DNA of 64,000 nucleotides, from contig NZ_MSXW01000008.1 in NCBI RefSeq assembly GCF_001945445.1, positions 1 to 64,000 on the forward strand, in the 5' to 3' direction. A program made the translations under genes and the position numbers. Source of the stretch: Pseudomonas sp. PA27(2017). Its GTDB lineage: Bacteria > Pseudomonadota > Gammaproteobacteria > Pseudomonadales > Pseudomonadaceae. This document shows positions 30,631-42,869 of the stretch, in pieces (the first letter of the stretch is position 1; every line of letters starts with the position of its first letter). Under the pieces are notes generated by a model, which worked only from the letters and a program-made list of their open reading frames with translations, made no database searches and was not told the origin of the DNA.

Positions 30631-31911
30631 TTACGCGTCTGGCGCCGCCTTGGCAGGCGGTTCGCTGTTTTCGTAGATCAGTAGCGGCTTGGAGCTGCCA
30701 TCGATCACGCTTTCATCGATGACCACCTTGCTGACGTCCGATTGCGACGGTATGTCGTACATGGTGTCGAGCAGCACGCCCTCGAGAATCGAACGCAGGC
30801 CGCGTGCACCGGTTTTGCGCTCCAACGCCTTCTGGGCAACCGCCTTGAGCGCGTCGGGGCGGAACTCGAGGTCCACGCCTTCCATCTCGAACAGCTTGCC
30901 GTACTGCTTGGTCAGCGCGTTCTTCGGCTCGGTGAGGATCTGTACCAGCGCAGCCTCGTCGAGCTCCTCCAGGGTCGCGATGACCGGCAGGCGGCCCACG
31001 AACTCCGGAATCAGGCCGAATTTGACCAGATCATCCGGCTCAATTTCACGCAGCGACTCGCCGATCTTCTTCTCGACGTCCTTGGTGCGTACCTCGGCGC
31101 TGAAGCCGATGCCGCCCTTGGTAGAACGGCCCTGAATCACCTTCTCGATGCCCGCGAACGCGCCACCGCAGATGAACAGAATGTTGCGCGTATCGACCTG
31201 CAGAAATTCCTGCTGCGGGTGCTTGCGACCACCTTGAGGCGGAACGGAGGCAACGGTGCCTTCGATCAGTTTCAGCAGCGCCTGCTGAACACCCTCGCCC
31301 GACACGTCACGGGTGATCGACGGGTTGTCGGACTTGCGGGAGATCTTGTCGATCTCGTCGATGTAGACGATGCCCATCTGGGCTTTCTCGACATCGTAAT
31401 CGCACTTCTGCAGCAGCTTCTGGATGATGTTCTCGACGTCTTCACCCACGTAGCCAGCCTCGGTAAGGGTGGTCGCATCGGCGATGGTGAACGGGACGTT
31501 GAGCAGGCGCGCCAGAGTTTCGGCCAAAAGCGTCTTACCCGAACCCGTCGGCCCGAGCAGCAGGATGTTGCTCTTGCCGAGCTCGACGTCATCCTTCTTC
31601 TCGCGCTGGTTAAGGCGCTTGTAGTGGTTATAGACCGCGACCGCCAGGATCTTCTTGGCGCGTTCCTGCCCGATCACGTACTGATCGAGGATCGCGCTGA
31701 TCTCCCGGGGAGCCGGCAGCTTGTGCGCGCTGCTCTCGGCCTGGGCTTCCTGCACCTCCTCACGGATGATGTCGTTGCACAGGTCGACGCACTCGTCGCA
31801 GATAAATACCGAGGGGCCAGCAATCAATTTGCGTACTTCATGCTGGCTTTTGCCGCAGAAGGAGCAATAGAGCAGCTTGCCGTTGTCCTCGCCGTTGCGG
31901 GTGTCAGTCAT
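30631..31911 (-). CDS. clpX: ClpX ATPase subunit of the ClpXP protease
   Basis: 426 residues. The N-terminal zinc-binding domain has four cysteines (LYCSFCGKS ... [10 protein letters not shown]). The AAA+ domain has Walker [15 protein letters not shown], Walker B YIDEIDKI, and the ClpP-contact loop (IGF) in [10 protein letters not shown]. It unfolds tagged proteins into ClpP. The start at 31911 gives the usual [10 protein letters not shown]-terminus. A sigma-32 promoter precedes it. Confidence 0.97.
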   Translation of the reverse strand: MTDTRNGEDNGKLLYCSFCGKSQHEVRKLIAGPSVFICDECVDLCNDIIREEVQEAQAESSAHKLPAPREISAILDQYVIGQERAKKILAVAVYNHYKRLNQREKKDDVELGKSNILLLGPTGSGKTLLAETLARLLNVPFTIADATTLTEAGYVGEDVENIIQKLLQKCDYDVEKAQMGIVYIDEIDKISRKSDNPSITRDVSGEGVQQALLKLIEGTVASVPPQGGRKHPQQEFLQVDTRNILFICGGAFAGIEKVIQGRSTKGGIGFSAEVRTKDVEKKIGESLREIEPDDLVKFGLIPEFVGRLPVIATLEELDEAALVQILTEPKNALTKQYGKLFEMEGVDLEFRPDALKAVAQKALERKTGARGLRSILEGVLLDTMYDIPSQSDVSKVVIDESVIDGSSKPLLIYENSEPPAKAAPDA

Positions 31912-31944
31912 TCGATCAATCCAATACCGTAGGCTTAAAACACA

Positions 31945-31973
31945 AGATGGAGCCAAACCGGGGCATTTTCAAG
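31945..31973 (-). promoter_or_regulatory. clpX heat-shock (sigma-32) promoter
   Basis: The minus strand reads CTTGAAA (perfect -35), 14 bp, CTCCATCT (one mismatch to CCCCATNT), about 35 bp before the clpX ATG. Confidence 0.75.
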
Positions 31974-32020
31974 CCCGATGTGCCGCTGACCGACTATCGT
32001 CGGCCAGCGAGCGTGATGCT

Positions 32021-32662
32021 TCAGCCGATTTGCTCGCGACGGCTGTGTACCTTGTCGATCAGGCCGTAGTTGACCGCCTCTTCACCGCTCATGAAACGGT
32101 CACGGTCGGTATCACGGGCGATCACTTCGATCGGCTGGCCAGTGTGGTTGGCCAGAACCTGATTCAGACGCTCGCGAATGAACAGGATTTCCTTGGCATG
32201 GATCTCGATGTCCGAAGCCTGACCCTGGAAACCGCCCAGCGGCTGGTGGATCATCATGCGCGAATGCGGCAGGCAGTAACGCTTGCCCGCAGCGCCGCCA
32301 GCCAGCAGCAATGCACCCATGCTGCACGCCTGACCTATACAGGTGGTCGACACGTCCGGCTTGATGAACTGCATGGTGTCGTAGATCGACATGCCGGCAG
32401 TTACCGAACCACCTGGCGAGTTGATGTACAGGTGGATGTCCTTGTCCGGGTTCTCGGCCTCGAGGAACAGGAGCTGCGCGGCAACCAGATTGGCCATGTA
32501 GTCTTCGACCGGGCCGATCAGGAAGATCACGCGCTCTTTGAGCAGACGCGAATAGATATCGTAGGCGCGCTCGCCACGAGCGGACTGCTCGACGACCATG
32601 GGAACCAGACCGCCAGCGGCCTGGATATCGGACATTTGCTGCATGAAAGGATTGTGCGACAT
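32021..32662 (-). CDS. clpP: ClpP serine peptidase
   Basis: 213 residues. The catalytic triad is visible: Ser in [14 protein letters not shown], His in [14 protein letters not shown], Asp in [10 protein letters not shown]. The N-terminal processing region precedes [23 protein letters not shown]. The start [10 protein letters not shown] at 32662 matches the family length; in-frame ATGs at 32671, 32692 and 32707 exist with no better ribosome site. It forms the proteolytic chamber for ClpX. Confidence 0.95.
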   Translation of the reverse strand: MSHNPFMQQMSDIQAAGGLVPMVVEQSARGERAYDIYSRLLKERVIFLIGPVEDYMANLVAAQLLFLEAENPDKDIHLYINSPGGSVTAGMSIYDTMQFIKPDVSTTCIGQACSMGALLLAGGAAGKRYCLPHSRMMIHQPLGGFQGQASDIEIHAKEILFIRERLNQVLANHTGQPIEVIARDTDRDRFMSGEEAVNYGLIDKVHSRREQIG

Positions 32663-32703
32663 TTCCAGCATTCGCTCCCTAATAAAAGTCATGTCTCGAA
32701 TAC

Positions 32704-32732
32704 GCATAAGCCAGCACTGAGGCTGGCTTATG
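32704..32732. terminator. Hairpin between tig and clpP
   Basis: CATAAGCCAGC and GCTGGCTTATG form an 11-bp stem with a short loop, without a good T-run. It may be an attenuator or RNA-processing site between the two genes. Confidence 0.5.
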
Positions 32733-32756
32733 GTGTTCTCGAACGAGGCGAAGAAA

Positions 32757-34067
32757 TCAGGCGGCTTGTGGAGCTTCTGCCGGCTTGACTGCTTCTTCGT
32801 AAGAGACCGATTTGTCAGTCACATTGGCCTTCTGCAAAACAGTATCTACAACTTGCTCTTCCAGTACAACCGAACGAACTTCGTTCAGCTGCTGGTCGTT
32901 CTTGTAGTACCACGCCACGACCTGCTCAGGCTCCTGGTAGGCCGAGGCCATTTCCTGGATCAGCTCGCGCACGCGGGCGTCTTCTGGCTTGAGCTCGAAC
33001 TGCTTGACCACTTCGGCGACGATCAGGCCCAGGGACACACGGCGCTTGGCCTGCTCTTCGAACAGTTCGGCCGGCAGTTGATCCGGCTTGATGTTGCCGC
33101 CGAACTGCTGAACGGCCTGCACACGCAGGTTGTTCACTTCGCTGGCGATCAGGGCCTTGGGCACTTCGACCGGGTTGGCGGCCAGCAGACCTTCCATGAC
33201 CTGGTTCTTGATCTTGGATTTGATGGCCTGACGCAGTTCGCGCTCCATGTTCTTGCGAACTTCGGCGCGGAAACCTTCCAGACCACCTTCCTTGATGCCG
33301 AACAGGGCGAAGAACTCGTCGTTCAGCTCAGGCAGCTGCGGAGCGGAAACACTGTTGACCTTGACGGTGAACTCGGCGGTTTTGCCAGCCAGGTCGAGGT
33401 TCTGGTAGTCCTCGGGGAAGGTCGGGTTGATCACGCGCTCTTCGCCGGCCTTGGCGCCGATCAGGGCATCTTCGAAGCCCGGGATCATGCGGCCGGAGCC
33501 CAGTACCAGTTGAGTGCCGGTGGCCGAACCGCCCGCGAAGGCTTCGCCGTCGATCTTGCCGACGAAGTCGATGTTCAGCTGGTCGTCTTTCTCGGCAGCA
33601 CGCTCTACGGCTTCGAAACGGGTGTTCTGCTTGCGCAGGATGTCCAGCATGTTGTCGACGTCGGAGTCGGCCACTTCAGCCTGCTGACGCTCGATGGCGA
33701 TGCCCTCGAGGCCGCTGACCTTGATTTCCGGGAACACTTCGAAGGTCGCGACGAACTCCAGGTCCTTGCCCTTCTCCAGTACTTTCGGCTCGACCGAAGG
33801 CTGACCGGCAGGGGCGAGTTTCTGTTCGGCCACCGCCTCATAGAAGGAAGACTGAATGACGTCGCCTACCGCTTCCTGGCGTGCGTCGGCTTCGAAACGC
33901 TGGCGAATCACGCTCATCGGCACCTTGCCGGGACGGAAACCAGGGATCTTGGCTTTCTGGGCAGTCTGCTGCAGACGCTTGTTGACCTGGGTCTCGATGC
34001 GCTCGGCCGGCACAGTGATGCTCATGCGGCGCTCGAGAGCGGAAGTGCTTTCAACAGAAACTTGCAT
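32757..34067 (-). CDS. tig: Trigger factor
   Basis: 436 residues. The ribosome-binding signature [12 protein letters not shown] lies near residue 45. The FKBP-like PPIase domain follows ([21 protein letters not shown] ... [13 protein letters not shown]), then the helical C-terminal chaperone domain. It is the ribosome-bound chaperone with prolyl isomerase activity. The ATG at 34067 with GAGGAATATCC upstream is preferred. Confidence 0.97.
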   Translation of the reverse strand: MQVSVESTSALERRMSITVPAERIETQVNKRLQQTAQKAKIPGFRPGKVPMSVIRQRFEADARQEAVGDVIQSSFYEAVAEQKLAPAGQPSVEPKVLEKGKDLEFVATFEVFPEIKVSGLEGIAIERQQAEVADSDVDNMLDILRKQNTRFEAVERAAEKDDQLNIDFVGKIDGEAFAGGSATGTQLVLGSGRMIPGFEDALIGAKAGEERVINPTFPEDYQNLDLAGKTAEFTVKVNSVSAPQLPELNDEFFALFGIKEGGLEGFRAEVRKNMERELRQAIKSKIKNQVMEGLLAANPVEVPKALIASEVNNLRVQAVQQFGGNIKPDQLPAELFEEQAKRRVSLGLIVAEVVKQFELKPEDARVRELIQEMASAYQEPEQVVAWYYKNDQQLNEVRSVVLEEQVVDTVLQKANVTDKSVSYEEAVKPAEAPQAA

Positions 34068-34192
34068 GGATATTCCTCGTTGCACAGACGTATGCCGGCC
34101 GCTTACCGGCCCCATTCAAGGGCATGCATTCTAGAGGGAGGTGTTGCAGAAGTCACCCTAGATGCAGGTGGCAAACGGGAGGGGCGTAAAGA

Positions 34193-34277
34193 TGGTGCGG
34201 ACGGAGAGACTCGAACTCTCACGCCTTGCGGCGCTGGAACCTAAATCCAGTGTGTCTACCAATTCCACCACGTCCGC
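34193..34277 (-). tRNA. tRNA-Leu (anticodon UAG)
   Basis: 85 nt including encoded CCA. The acceptor GCGGACG pairs with CGUCCGC; there is a long variable arm (class II) and the anticodon loop UUUAGGU. It is first in position of a three-tRNA cluster, last to be transcribed. Confidence 0.97.
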
Positions 34278-34303
34278 GTGGTAATACTTTTTACAAACAA
34301 AAA

Positions 34304-34327
34304 CGCCAGGCTTTTAAGGGCCTGGCG
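34304..34327 (-). terminator. Hairpin between tRNA-Leu and tRNA-His
   Basis: CGCCAGGC and GCCTGGCG form an 8-bp stem followed on the minus strand by TTTTTG, suitable to end the tRNA-Arg/tRNA-His transcript. Confidence 0.7.
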
Positions 34328-34338
34328 CTTTCAGAATA

Positions 34339-34414
34339 TGGGGTGGACGAAGGGGATCGAACCCTCGACACCAGGAGCCACAATCCTGTGCTCTACCAAC
34401 TGAGCTACGCCCAC
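34339..34414 (-). tRNA. tRNA-His (anticodon GUG)
   Basis: 76 nt with encoded CCA and the extra 5' G opposite C73 typical of tRNA-His. The anticodon stem-loop CAGGAUUGUGGCUCCUG gives GUG. Confidence 0.97.
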
Positions 34415-34455
34415 CATATTGCTTTGCTGCTATTCACTTGTGCCGACACACCTAG

Positions 34456-34532
34456 TGGCGCACCCGGCAGGACTCGAACCTGCGACCATCCGCTTAGAAG
34501 GCGGATGCTCTATCCAGCTGAGCTACGGGCAC
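34456..34532 (-). tRNA. tRNA-Arg (anticodon UCU)
   Basis: 77 nt with encoded CCA. The acceptor GUGCCCG pairs with CGGGUGC allowing one wobble. The anticodon loop CUUCUAA between UCCGC and GCGGA gives UCU. Confidence 0.96.
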
Positions 34533-34799
34533 TTATCCATCCACCAGAGCAGACTTCAAGCTTCGGCTAGAGCGGCTACTTTCGTTGCTGCCGTTGCCGC
34601 TTTACCCTGTCACTTGCTGTGCTCGCCAAGTGGTGCGCATCTTATAGAGGCGCCCTTGGGGCGTCAACACCCAAATCGAAAAAAATTCAGTTAGATAAAG
34701 GAGTTACACCAAATCTGCGTTCTGCCGCCTTTGCCCTTCCTTAATGCCATGCGAGAATGCGCGTCCTTTTTTCTCCCTTTCGATGGTTAACCAAGCGCA

Positions 34800-35654
34800 A
34801 TGACCGCACAACTGATAGATGGCAAAGCGATTGCCGCCAATATCCGCCAGCAGATCGCCCAGCGCGTCGCCGAACGACGCGAGCAGGGGCTGCGCGCCCC
34901 CGGCCTGGCAGTGATCCTGGTCGGCAGCGACCCCGCCTCTCAGGTTTACGTCGCGCACAAGCGCAAGGACTGCGAAGAAGTCGGTTTCATTTCCCGTGCT
35001 TATGACCTGGGCGCCGAAACCAGTCAGGACGAGCTGCGCGACCTGATCGACACGCTCAACGAAGACGCCGGCATCGATGGCATCTTGCTGCAACTGCCAC
35101 TGCCAGCTCACCTGGACGCGTCGCTGCTGCTCGAGCGCATTCGCCCGGACAAGGACGTGGACGGCTTCCACCCTTACAACATCGGTCGCCTGGCGCAGCG
35201 CATGCCACTGCTGCGCCCCTGCACGCCAAAGGGCATCATGACCCTGTTGGCCAGCACCGGCCAGGATCTGTACGGCATGCACGCCGTGGTGGTCGGCGCC
35301 TCGAACATCGTCGGCCGGCCGATGGCACTGGAACTGCTGCTCGGCGGCTGTACCGTGACCATCACCCACCGTTTCACCAAGGATCTGGCTGGCCATGTGG
35401 CGCAAGCCGATATCGTCGTGGTCGCCGCCGGCAAGCCGGGCCTGGTCAAGGGCGAGTGGGTCAAGGAAGGCGCGATCGTCATCGACGTCGGCATCAACCG
35501 TCAGGCCGATGGCAAGCTGATCGGCGACGTGGTCTATGAAACCGCCCTGCCCCGCGCCGGCTGGATCACCCCGGTGCCCGGCGGCGTTGGCCCGATGACC
35601 CGCGCCTGCCTGCTGGAGAACACCCTGCACGCCGCAGAGCACCTGCACGCCTGA
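34800..35654 (+). CDS. folD: Bifunctional methylenetetrahydrofolate dehydrogenase/cyclohydrolase
   Basis: 284 residues. The catalytic Lys lies in [15 protein letters not shown], and the folate motif in [13 protein letters not shown]. The NADP part has [17 protein letters not shown] and ends [19 protein letters not shown]. It interconverts 5,10-methylene- and 10-formyl-THF for one-carbon metabolism. The ATG at 34800 gives the usual [15 protein letters not shown] start. Confidence 0.97.
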   Translation: MTAQLIDGKAIAANIRQQIAQRVAERREQGLRAPGLAVILVGSDPASQVYVAHKRKDCEEVGFISRAYDLGAETSQDELRDLIDTLNEDAGIDGILLQLPLPAHLDASLLLERIRPDKDVDGFHPYNIGRLAQRMPLLRPCTPKGIMTLLASTGQDLYGMHAVVVGASNIVGRPMALELLLGGCTVTITHRFTKDLAGHVAQADIVVVAAGKPGLVKGEWVKEGAIVIDVGINRQADGKLIGDVVYETALPRAGWITPVPGGVGPMTRACLLENTLHAAEHLHA

Positions 35655-35685
35655 TGCTCTGCCAGCGGCAGGAACGGCGCCGGGT

Positions 35686-35825
35686 CAGGCCGTGTGAAAA
35701 CTACTGCGCTCGGTCATGCGGCGTTAAAAACCGGCTCAAAACGCTCATTTACAGCTCGTAAACTGCGCTTTTTCGCCGGTTTTTGCCTTGCCTGACCTTC
35801 GCTCGCTACGTTTTCACACGGCCTG
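35686..35825. repeat. Palindromic intergenic repeat, family A, nested copy
   Basis: The perfect 15-bp terminal inverted repeat CAGGCCGTGTGAAAA / TTTTCACACGGCCTG encloses a second one, AAAAACCGGC / GCCGGTTTTT. It fills the gap between the convergent folD and helicase genes and could act as a double-sided terminator. Confidence 0.75.
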
Positions 35826-35845
35826 AGGTGGCGCCGTTTTTCGTT

Positions 35846-37771
35846 TCAGCCCAGCGAACGCGTGGCACCCTGGGGTTTGCGCACGAACCACAGCACCCGA
35901 CTGACGCCTCGGGTGACGGCCACATAGCCCAGGCGCAGGCTTTCGTCCGCCATCGCCTGGTCGTAGCTGTTGGCGAAGAAGCCACAGTAGGCGTACAGCG
36001 CATTACGCAGTGGATGAGGCGTAGGCGGCAGGCAGTCGTCGACGATGATCGCCACCTCGGCCTGCAACCCCTTGGCGCGGTGAATGGTATAGGCCTTTAC
36101 CGGCAACGTGCGGTCCAGCCCGGCCTGAACGTCCTTCAGGGTGTCGTTGCGGCGCCCCAGCAGCAGCACCGCGGTGCGCTCCCTGGAACCGATGTCACGC
36201 GCATAGTCGCACTGCGCTGCGATGGCCTGCTGCAGCTCACCCATGTCACGGGCCAGGTCGAACGGCGTCATCAACTTCACGCCATGGCCGCCCGCCGGCG
36301 TGGGGCGAATCGGCGTGGTCATCTTGTCCTGCTTGAAGGCCACGGCGTCGAGTATGGACTCGGCGTCGCGAATCACCGGCTCGATGGAGCGATAGTTGGC
36401 TTGCAGCATCAGCACCGCGCTCTTGCCCTTGCCTTTGCTCGGAAAGTGCCGATCGAAGGCCATGAACAGCTCCGGAGAACTGCCCCGCCAACCATAGATC
36501 GACTGCCAGTCATCGCCGATGGCCATCAGGCTGACAGCCGTGGCCGTGCCGGCCAGGCGCCGGTGCAGTGCCTGCAGCCATTGCACGATCTGCGGCGAGA
36601 TGTCCTGGAACTCATCGATCAGCAGATGGGAAAAACCCTGCAGCGCATCCGCACTCAAACGCCCATCAGCCTTATCGAGCATGTGCGTCAGTTGCTGGAA
36701 GGCGCCATTGAAGGTCATCAGGCCTTGCTGGCTCAGTTGCTCGGCAAAGACCTTCCAGAATGCCTGCAAGGCCAGAAGGAAGGTTCGCTCGGCTGGCGAG
36801 CAGGCCAATGCCGCCACCGTCATCCGCTCGATGGGAATGCCGATGCTCTCGATGAAACCGGCCTGGGCGTAGAACACCTCGAACAGCGGCGCGGCATGCA
36901 GCTCACCCCCCAGCCGGAACGGCTGCATGGGCGCCTTCGGCAACGCCTTTTGCGGATCGGGAAGCGGGGAGCCGAGCAGCTCGTGAACCCAGCCGCGGAA
37001 AGCTGGGTCATCGGCATAACAGGCCTGATAAGCATCCTTGAGCAGGCGTGTTTGTGCAGACCCCAGACGCCCTCCCCCCAATGGGTTGTCCGGCTCGCTC
37101 GCCGACGCGCGTTTATCACCCAACTGCTCGAACCAGGCTGGATTGCCCAGAACCTGGCGCGCCAGCACGCCCATCGCGGAATGAAAGGTACGCACGCACG
37201 GACCAACATCCGCCGAGAACTGCCAGAAGCCGAGCACGCTCGCCAGTCGTTCACGCAGCTCGGCGCAGGAAGCATTGGTAAAGGAAATCACCGTCAATCG
37301 TTCAGGCTCGACGTTCAGGTGACAGAGCATGAACACCACGCGCAGCACCAGGGTGGTCGACTTGCCTGAGCCCGCTCCAGCGAAGATGCGGGCCAACGGT
37401 TGGCGACAGAGAATCATCGCCCACTGCTCGTCGGAAGGCGCGCCGATGACGCCAGCCGCGACGGCCCGCGCCACGGTTTCGCGCATCGCCTGCTCCTGGG
37501 CTGCGGTTACCTTGGTTGCCGCTGACGAGTAGATGCCGGCGCTAGCGCGCCTTACCGGCTTTTTTGTGGCCGGCTCTCCTTTGCCTTTGCCGGCATTCGG
37601 GCCCTTGGCAGCGCGCTTTGTGGCGGCGGTCTTGTTCTGCGCCAGCGGTTTCTTCGCCGCGACCTTTGCGCGCTCGGCAGCAGCCTGCTTCTCGGCTTCG
37701 AGGTAGGCGGCGGTACGCGGGAAGTAGCGAGTCAGGGCATTGGAGAGCAGCAGCTTGTAGCGGGTCAGCAT
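35846..37771 (-). CDS. UvrD/Rep-family SF1 DNA helicase
   Basis: 641 residues, shorter than UvrD or Rep (about 720). A Lys/Ala-rich low-complexity N-terminus (residues about 25-85) precedes the helicase core. Visible motifs are Walker A IFAGAGSGKSTTLVLRV, Ia ISFTNASCAELRERL, II LLIDEFQDISPQIV, III MAIGDDWQSIYGWRG, V/VI AYTIHRAKGLQAEVAII and LGYVAVTRGVSRVLWFV. A 3'-5' translocase role in repair or replication restart is likely; the exact family member cannot be named. The basic N-terminal tail is unusual. Confidence 0.88.
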   Translation of the reverse strand: MLTRYKLLLSNALTRYFPRTAAYLEAEKQAAAERAKVAAKKPLAQNKTAATKRAAKGPNAGKGKGEPATKKPVRRASAGIYSSAATKVTAAQEQAMRETVARAVAAGVIGAPSDEQWAMILCRQPLARIFAGAGSGKSTTLVLRVVFMLCHLNVEPERLTVISFTNASCAELRERLASVLGFWQFSADVGPCVRTFHSAMGVLARQVLGNPAWFEQLGDKRASASEPDNPLGGGRLGSAQTRLLKDAYQACYADDPAFRGWVHELLGSPLPDPQKALPKAPMQPFRLGGELHAAPLFEVFYAQAGFIESIGIPIERMTVAALACSPAERTFLLALQAFWKVFAEQLSQQGLMTFNGAFQQLTHMLDKADGRLSADALQGFSHLLIDEFQDISPQIVQWLQALHRRLAGTATAVSLMAIGDDWQSIYGWRGSSPELFMAFDRHFPSKGKGKSAVLMLQANYRSIEPVIRDAESILDAVAFKQDKMTTPIRPTPAGGHGVKLMTPFDLARDMGELQQAIAAQCDYARDIGSRERTAVLLLGRRNDTLKDVQAGLDRTLPVKAYTIHRAKGLQAEVAIIVDDCLPPTPHPLRNALYAYCGFFANSYDQAMADESLRLGYVAVTRGVSRVLWFVRKPQGATRSLG

Positions 37772-37800
37772 GGGGTTTCCGTAGCGAGTGTCTAGAAATG

Positions 37801-37824
37801 AAAAGGCCGCGTTAGCGGCCTTTT
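37801..37824 (-). terminator. cysS terminator
   Basis: AAAAGGCCGC-GTTA-GCGGCCTTTT is a perfect 10-bp stem with T-run on either strand, located after the cysS stop and before the helicase gene. Confidence 0.9.
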
Positions 37825-37839
37825 GGGTACATCGGGCGA

Positions 37840-39225
37840 TTACTCGGCGAGGCGCCAGGTGGTGCCGCCCTTGCCATCTTCGAGCACTACGCCAAGCGCA
37901 GTGATCTGGTCACGGATGCGATCACTCTCCGCCCAGTTCTTGTCGGCACGGGCCTGCAGGCGCGCGGCGATCAGCGCCTCGACCTCGGCGGCGTCGACCT
38001 TGCCTTCGGCGCCGGCCTTGAGGAAAGCATCCGGCTCCAGTTGCAACACACCGAGCAGACCAGCCAGCGCCTTGAGCTGCGCCGCCAAGCCAGCAGCGGC
38101 CTGCACATCCGATTCGCGTAGGCGATTGACCTCGCGAATCATCTCGAACAGCACGGCGCAGGCTTCGGGCGAGTTGAAATCATCGTCCATTGCCGCGACA
38201 AAGCGCTCGACGAAGGCCTCGCCACCGGCAGGCTGAGCCTGCGGCAGACCCTTGAGGCCATTGTAGAAACGCTCCAGGGCGCCCTTGGCTTCGCGCAGGC
38301 TCTCTTCCGAATAGTTGATCGGGCTGCGGTAGTGGCTGGATACCAGCAGGTAGCGCACCACTTCGGGGTGGTACTTCTCCAGCACCTCGCGGATGGTGAA
38401 GAAGTTGCCCAGACTCTTGGACATCTTCTCGCCGTCCACGCGCACCGCACCGGCGTGCATCCAGGCATTGGCGTATTGCTTGCCGGTGGCCGCCTCGCTC
38501 TGGGCGATTTCGTTCTCATGGTGCGGGAACACCAGGTCAGGGCCGCCGCCGTGAATGTCGAAGGTGTCACCCAGGCAGCAGGTGGACATCACCGAGCACT
38601 CGATGTGCCAACCCGGCCGGCCCTTGCCCCACGGCGACTCCCAACTCGGCTCGCCCGGTTTGGCGGCTTTCCACAGCACGAAGTCCAGCGGGTCTTCCTT
38701 GACTTCGTCGACCTCGATGCGCGCACCGATCTTCAGTTCGTCGATCTTGCGACGCGACAGTTTGCCGTAGGTTTCGAACTTGGTGACGCGGTAATACACG
38801 TCGCCATTGCCCGGCGCGTAGGCGTAGCCCTTGTCGATCAGGGTCTGGATCATCTGGTGCATGCCGGCGATATGCCCGGTGGCGCGCGGCTCGATGTCCG
38901 GGCGCAGCACGTTCAGACGACCTTCGTCCTCGTGCATCGCCGCGATCATGCGTTCAACCAGCGCCTCGAACGGTTCACCGTTCTCATTGGCGCGTTTGAT
39001 GATCTTGTCGTCGATGTCGGTGATGTTGCGCACGTAGGTCACGTCATAGCCGCGATGGCGCAGCCAGCGAGTGACCACGTCAAAGGCGACCATCACCCGG
39101 GCGTGGCCGATGTGGCAGAAGTCGTACACGGTCATGCCGCACACGTACATGCGCACGCTGTTGCCGATCAGCGGTTTGAAGGGCTCTTTGACCTTGCTCA
39201 GGGTGTTGTAAATGCTCAGTGCCAT
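37840..39225 (-). CDS. cysS: Cysteinyl-tRNA synthetase
   Basis: 461 residues, class I synthetase. The HIGH motif is in [10 protein letters not shown] and the KMSKS loop in [13 protein letters not shown]. Zinc ligands are expected at the Cys of YVCGMTVYD, the Cys of HIECSVMS and the [10 protein letters not shown] motif. A C-terminal DALR-type anticodon domain follows. It lies directly after glnS with no intergenic space. Confidence 0.97.
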   Translation of the reverse strand: MALSIYNTLSKVKEPFKPLIGNSVRMYVCGMTVYDFCHIGHARVMVAFDVVTRWLRHRGYDVTYVRNITDIDDKIIKRANENGEPFEALVERMIAAMHEDEGRLNVLRPDIEPRATGHIAGMHQMIQTLIDKGYAYAPGNGDVYYRVTKFETYGKLSRRKIDELKIGARIEVDEVKEDPLDFVLWKAAKPGEPSWESPWGKGRPGWHIECSVMSTCCLGDTFDIHGGGPDLVFPHHENEIAQSEAATGKQYANAWMHAGAVRVDGEKMSKSLGNFFTIREVLEKYHPEVVRYLLVSSHYRSPINYSEESLREAKGALERFYNGLKGLPQAQPAGGEAFVERFVAAMDDDFNSPEACAVLFEMIREVNRLRESDVQAAAGLAAQLKALAGLLGVLQLEPDAFLKAGAEGKVDAAEVEALIAARLQARADKNWAESDRIRDQITALGVVLEDGKGGTTWRLAE

Positions 39226-40893
<1,668 letters not shown>

Positions 40894-41072
40894 GGTGTCC
40901 TTAGCGCGTGGATTGCGGCACAGGGTAGGCCGACTAAAACAAAGCGCTTATCATAGCCCAAGCTGTCAACCCCCTGACAGGCCTTGGTGCCTGCTCACTG
41001 ACCTTCGGGCAGCTTTAAAGCCCCGGTCAGCCTGAAGCGGCCCGCGTTTTTCTCGACAGAGCGATTAAGCAC

Positions 41073-41567
41073 ATGATCAAGCTGCACACCAACCACGGCG
41101 TCATCACCCTCAAACTGTTCGAAGACAAGGCGCCGGAAACCGTCGCCAACTTCAAGGAATACGTGAAGAGCGGCCACTACGACGGCACCGTGTTCCATCG
41201 CGTGATCGGCAACTTCATGATCCAGGGCGGCGGTTTCGAGCCAGGCATGAAGCAGAAGCCGACTCGCTCGCCGATCAAGAACGAAGCCAACAACGGCCTC
41301 TCCAACAAGACCGGCACCGTGGCCATGGCCCGCACCATGGAACCGCACTCGGCCAGCGCGCAGTTCTTCATCAACGTTGCCGACAACACCTTCCTCGACC
41401 ACAGCGCACCGACCGTACAGGGCTGGGGCTATGCCGTATTCGGTGAAGTGGTCGAAGGCCTGGACGTGGTCGAAGCCATCAAGGGCGTGTCCACCACCAT
41501 GAAGTCCGGCCACCAGGACGTTCCGGCAGACGACGTGATCATCGAGAAGGCCGAGATCGTCGAGTGA
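41073..41567 (+). CDS. ppiB: Cytoplasmic peptidyl-prolyl isomerase B (cyclophilin)
   Basis: 164-residue cyclophilin without a signal peptide. The active-site segments are [15 protein letters not shown], the [22 protein letters not shown] region and [16 protein letters not shown]. It catalyses cis-trans proline isomerisation. The last codons overlap the lpxH GTG start (GTGA). Confidence 0.96.
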   Translation: MIKLHTNHGVITLKLFEDKAPETVANFKEYVKSGHYDGTVFHRVIGNFMIQGGGFEPGMKQKPTRSPIKNEANNGLSNKTGTVAMARTMEPHSASAQFFINVADNTFLDHSAPTVQGWGYAVFGEVVEGLDVVEAIKGVSTTMKSGHQDVPADDVIIEKAEIVE

Positions 41568-42286
41568 TCCTGCTGATCTCCGACCTGCATCTTGAAGAGG
41601 AGCGCCCGGACATCAGCCGGGCGTTCTTGCATTTTCTCGACACCCGGGCGCGCCAGGCCGAGGCGCTGTACATCCTCGGTGATTTTTTCGAAGTGTGGAT
41701 CGGCGACGACGCCATGACGCCGTTCCAGCGAAGCATCGCCGAAGCCCTGAGGCGCCTGAGCGACAGCGGCACGCGCATCTACCTGATGCACGGCAATCGC
41801 GACTTTCTGCTCGGCAAGGGATTCTGCCGCGAAGCGGGCTGCACCTTGCTCGGCGATCCCCATGTGGTGAACCTGAATGGCGAAAAGGCCCTGCTGATGC
41901 ATGGCGACAGCCTGTGCACCCTGGATGTGGGCTACCAGAAGATGCGCCGCCTGCTGCGCAACCCGCTGAGCTTGTTCATCCTGCGCAACCTGCCGCTCAA
42001 CACCCGCCACAAGCTGGCGCGCAAACTGCGTTCGGAAAGCCGCTCGCAGACACGCATGAAAGCCAGCGACATCGTCGACGTCACGCCCGAGGAAGTACAG
42101 CGGGTGATGGCGCAATACGGCGTGAAGACGCTGATCCACGGTCATACCCACCGCCCTGCCGTGCATGACCTACAGGTCGATGGTCAGCCGGCCAGGCGCA
42201 TCGTGCTCGGCGACTGGGACAAACAGGGCTGGGCGCTGCAGATCGACGAGAACGGTTTCGACCAGCGCCCTTTCGCCCTGGACTGA
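41564..42286 (+). CDS. lpxH: UDP-2,3-diacylglucosamine diphosphatase
   Basis: 240-residue calcineurin-like phosphoesterase of lipid A synthesis. The metal ligands are in [38 protein letters not shown] and [10 protein letters not shown]. It forms lipid X from UDP-2,3-diacylglucosamine at the inner membrane surface. The GTG start overlaps ppiB, indicating coupling. Confidence 0.96.
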   Translation: MILLISDLHLEEERPDISRAFLHFLDTRARQAEALYILGDFFEVWIGDDAMTPFQRSIAEALRRLSDSGTRIYLMHGNRDFLLGKGFCREAGCTLLGDPHVVNLNGEKALLMHGDSLCTLDVGYQKMRRLLRNPLSLFILRNLPLNTRHKLARKLRSESRSQTRMKASDIVDVTPEEVQRVMAQYGVKTLIHGHTHRPAVHDLQVDGQPARRIVLGDWDKQGWALQIDENGFDQRPFALD

Positions 42287-42332
42287 ACACCGGAGCAGTG
42301 CGGCGCATGGAAAGCCCCGCGCCGAACCTCGC

Positions 42333-42830
42333 CTACGCCTGCGGCACGCCGCTGTGGAAGCGAAACTCGCTGTCGGGCGACTCGATCAGTTCCTGCTCCA
42401 CCGCCCTCACCCGCTCGATCACCTGTTCAACGTCGGCGGCATCGCCATACTGGTACGCCAGCTTCAGGTAGCCCTGAAAATGCCGGGCCTCGCTTTTAAG
42501 CAGGCCGTAGTAGAACTTGCCCAGTTCTTCGTCCAGATGCGGCACGATCGCCTCGAAGCGCTCGCAGCTACGCGCCTCGATGAAGGCGCCGACCACCAAG
42601 GTGTCGACCAGCTTCTGCGGCTCATGATTACGCGTCACCTTGCGCAGCCCCGAAGCGTAGCGTGCCGCGGATACCGGACGCAGGCCGATCTTGCGGCGCT
42701 TCATGATGCGCAGCACCTGCTCGTGATGTACCAGTTCCTCACGGGCCAGGCGCGACATCATGTTGATCAGATCGACATGGCAGCTGTACTTGGCCATCAG
42801 GCTCAGCGCCGTACTAGCCGCCTTGAATTC
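42333..42830 (-). pseudogene. miaE: Host miaE 3' fragment, cut off by element insertion
   Basis: This is the C-terminal three quarters of a tRNA-(ms2io6A)-hydroxylase, from the codon pair EF (EFKAASTALSLMAKYS) to the end SEFRFHSGVPQA. It keeps most diiron motifs (REELVHHEQVL, FIEARSCERF, KSEARHFQGY) but has lost the first ~45-50 residues and the host promoter. Upstream of 42830 the frame continues into foreign sequence. Its missing 5' half is at 57494-57667, at the far end of the element. It probably makes no functional enzyme. Confidence 0.9.
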
Positions 42831-42848
42831 ACTATAGTCGGCAATATG
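42829..42848. other. Left attachment junction (attL)
   Basis: Host miaE sequence GCCTTGAATTC ends at the TC at 42829-42830; element sequence ACTATAGTCGGCAATATG begins at 42831. Comparing with the element's intact miaE (GCCTTGAATTCGCAGTTC at 57334-57351) locates the break. GTCGGC at 42837-42842 is the right arm of the reconstructed attP dyad. Confidence 0.8.
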
Positions 42849-42869
42849 ACTATATAAAGAACACGACCG

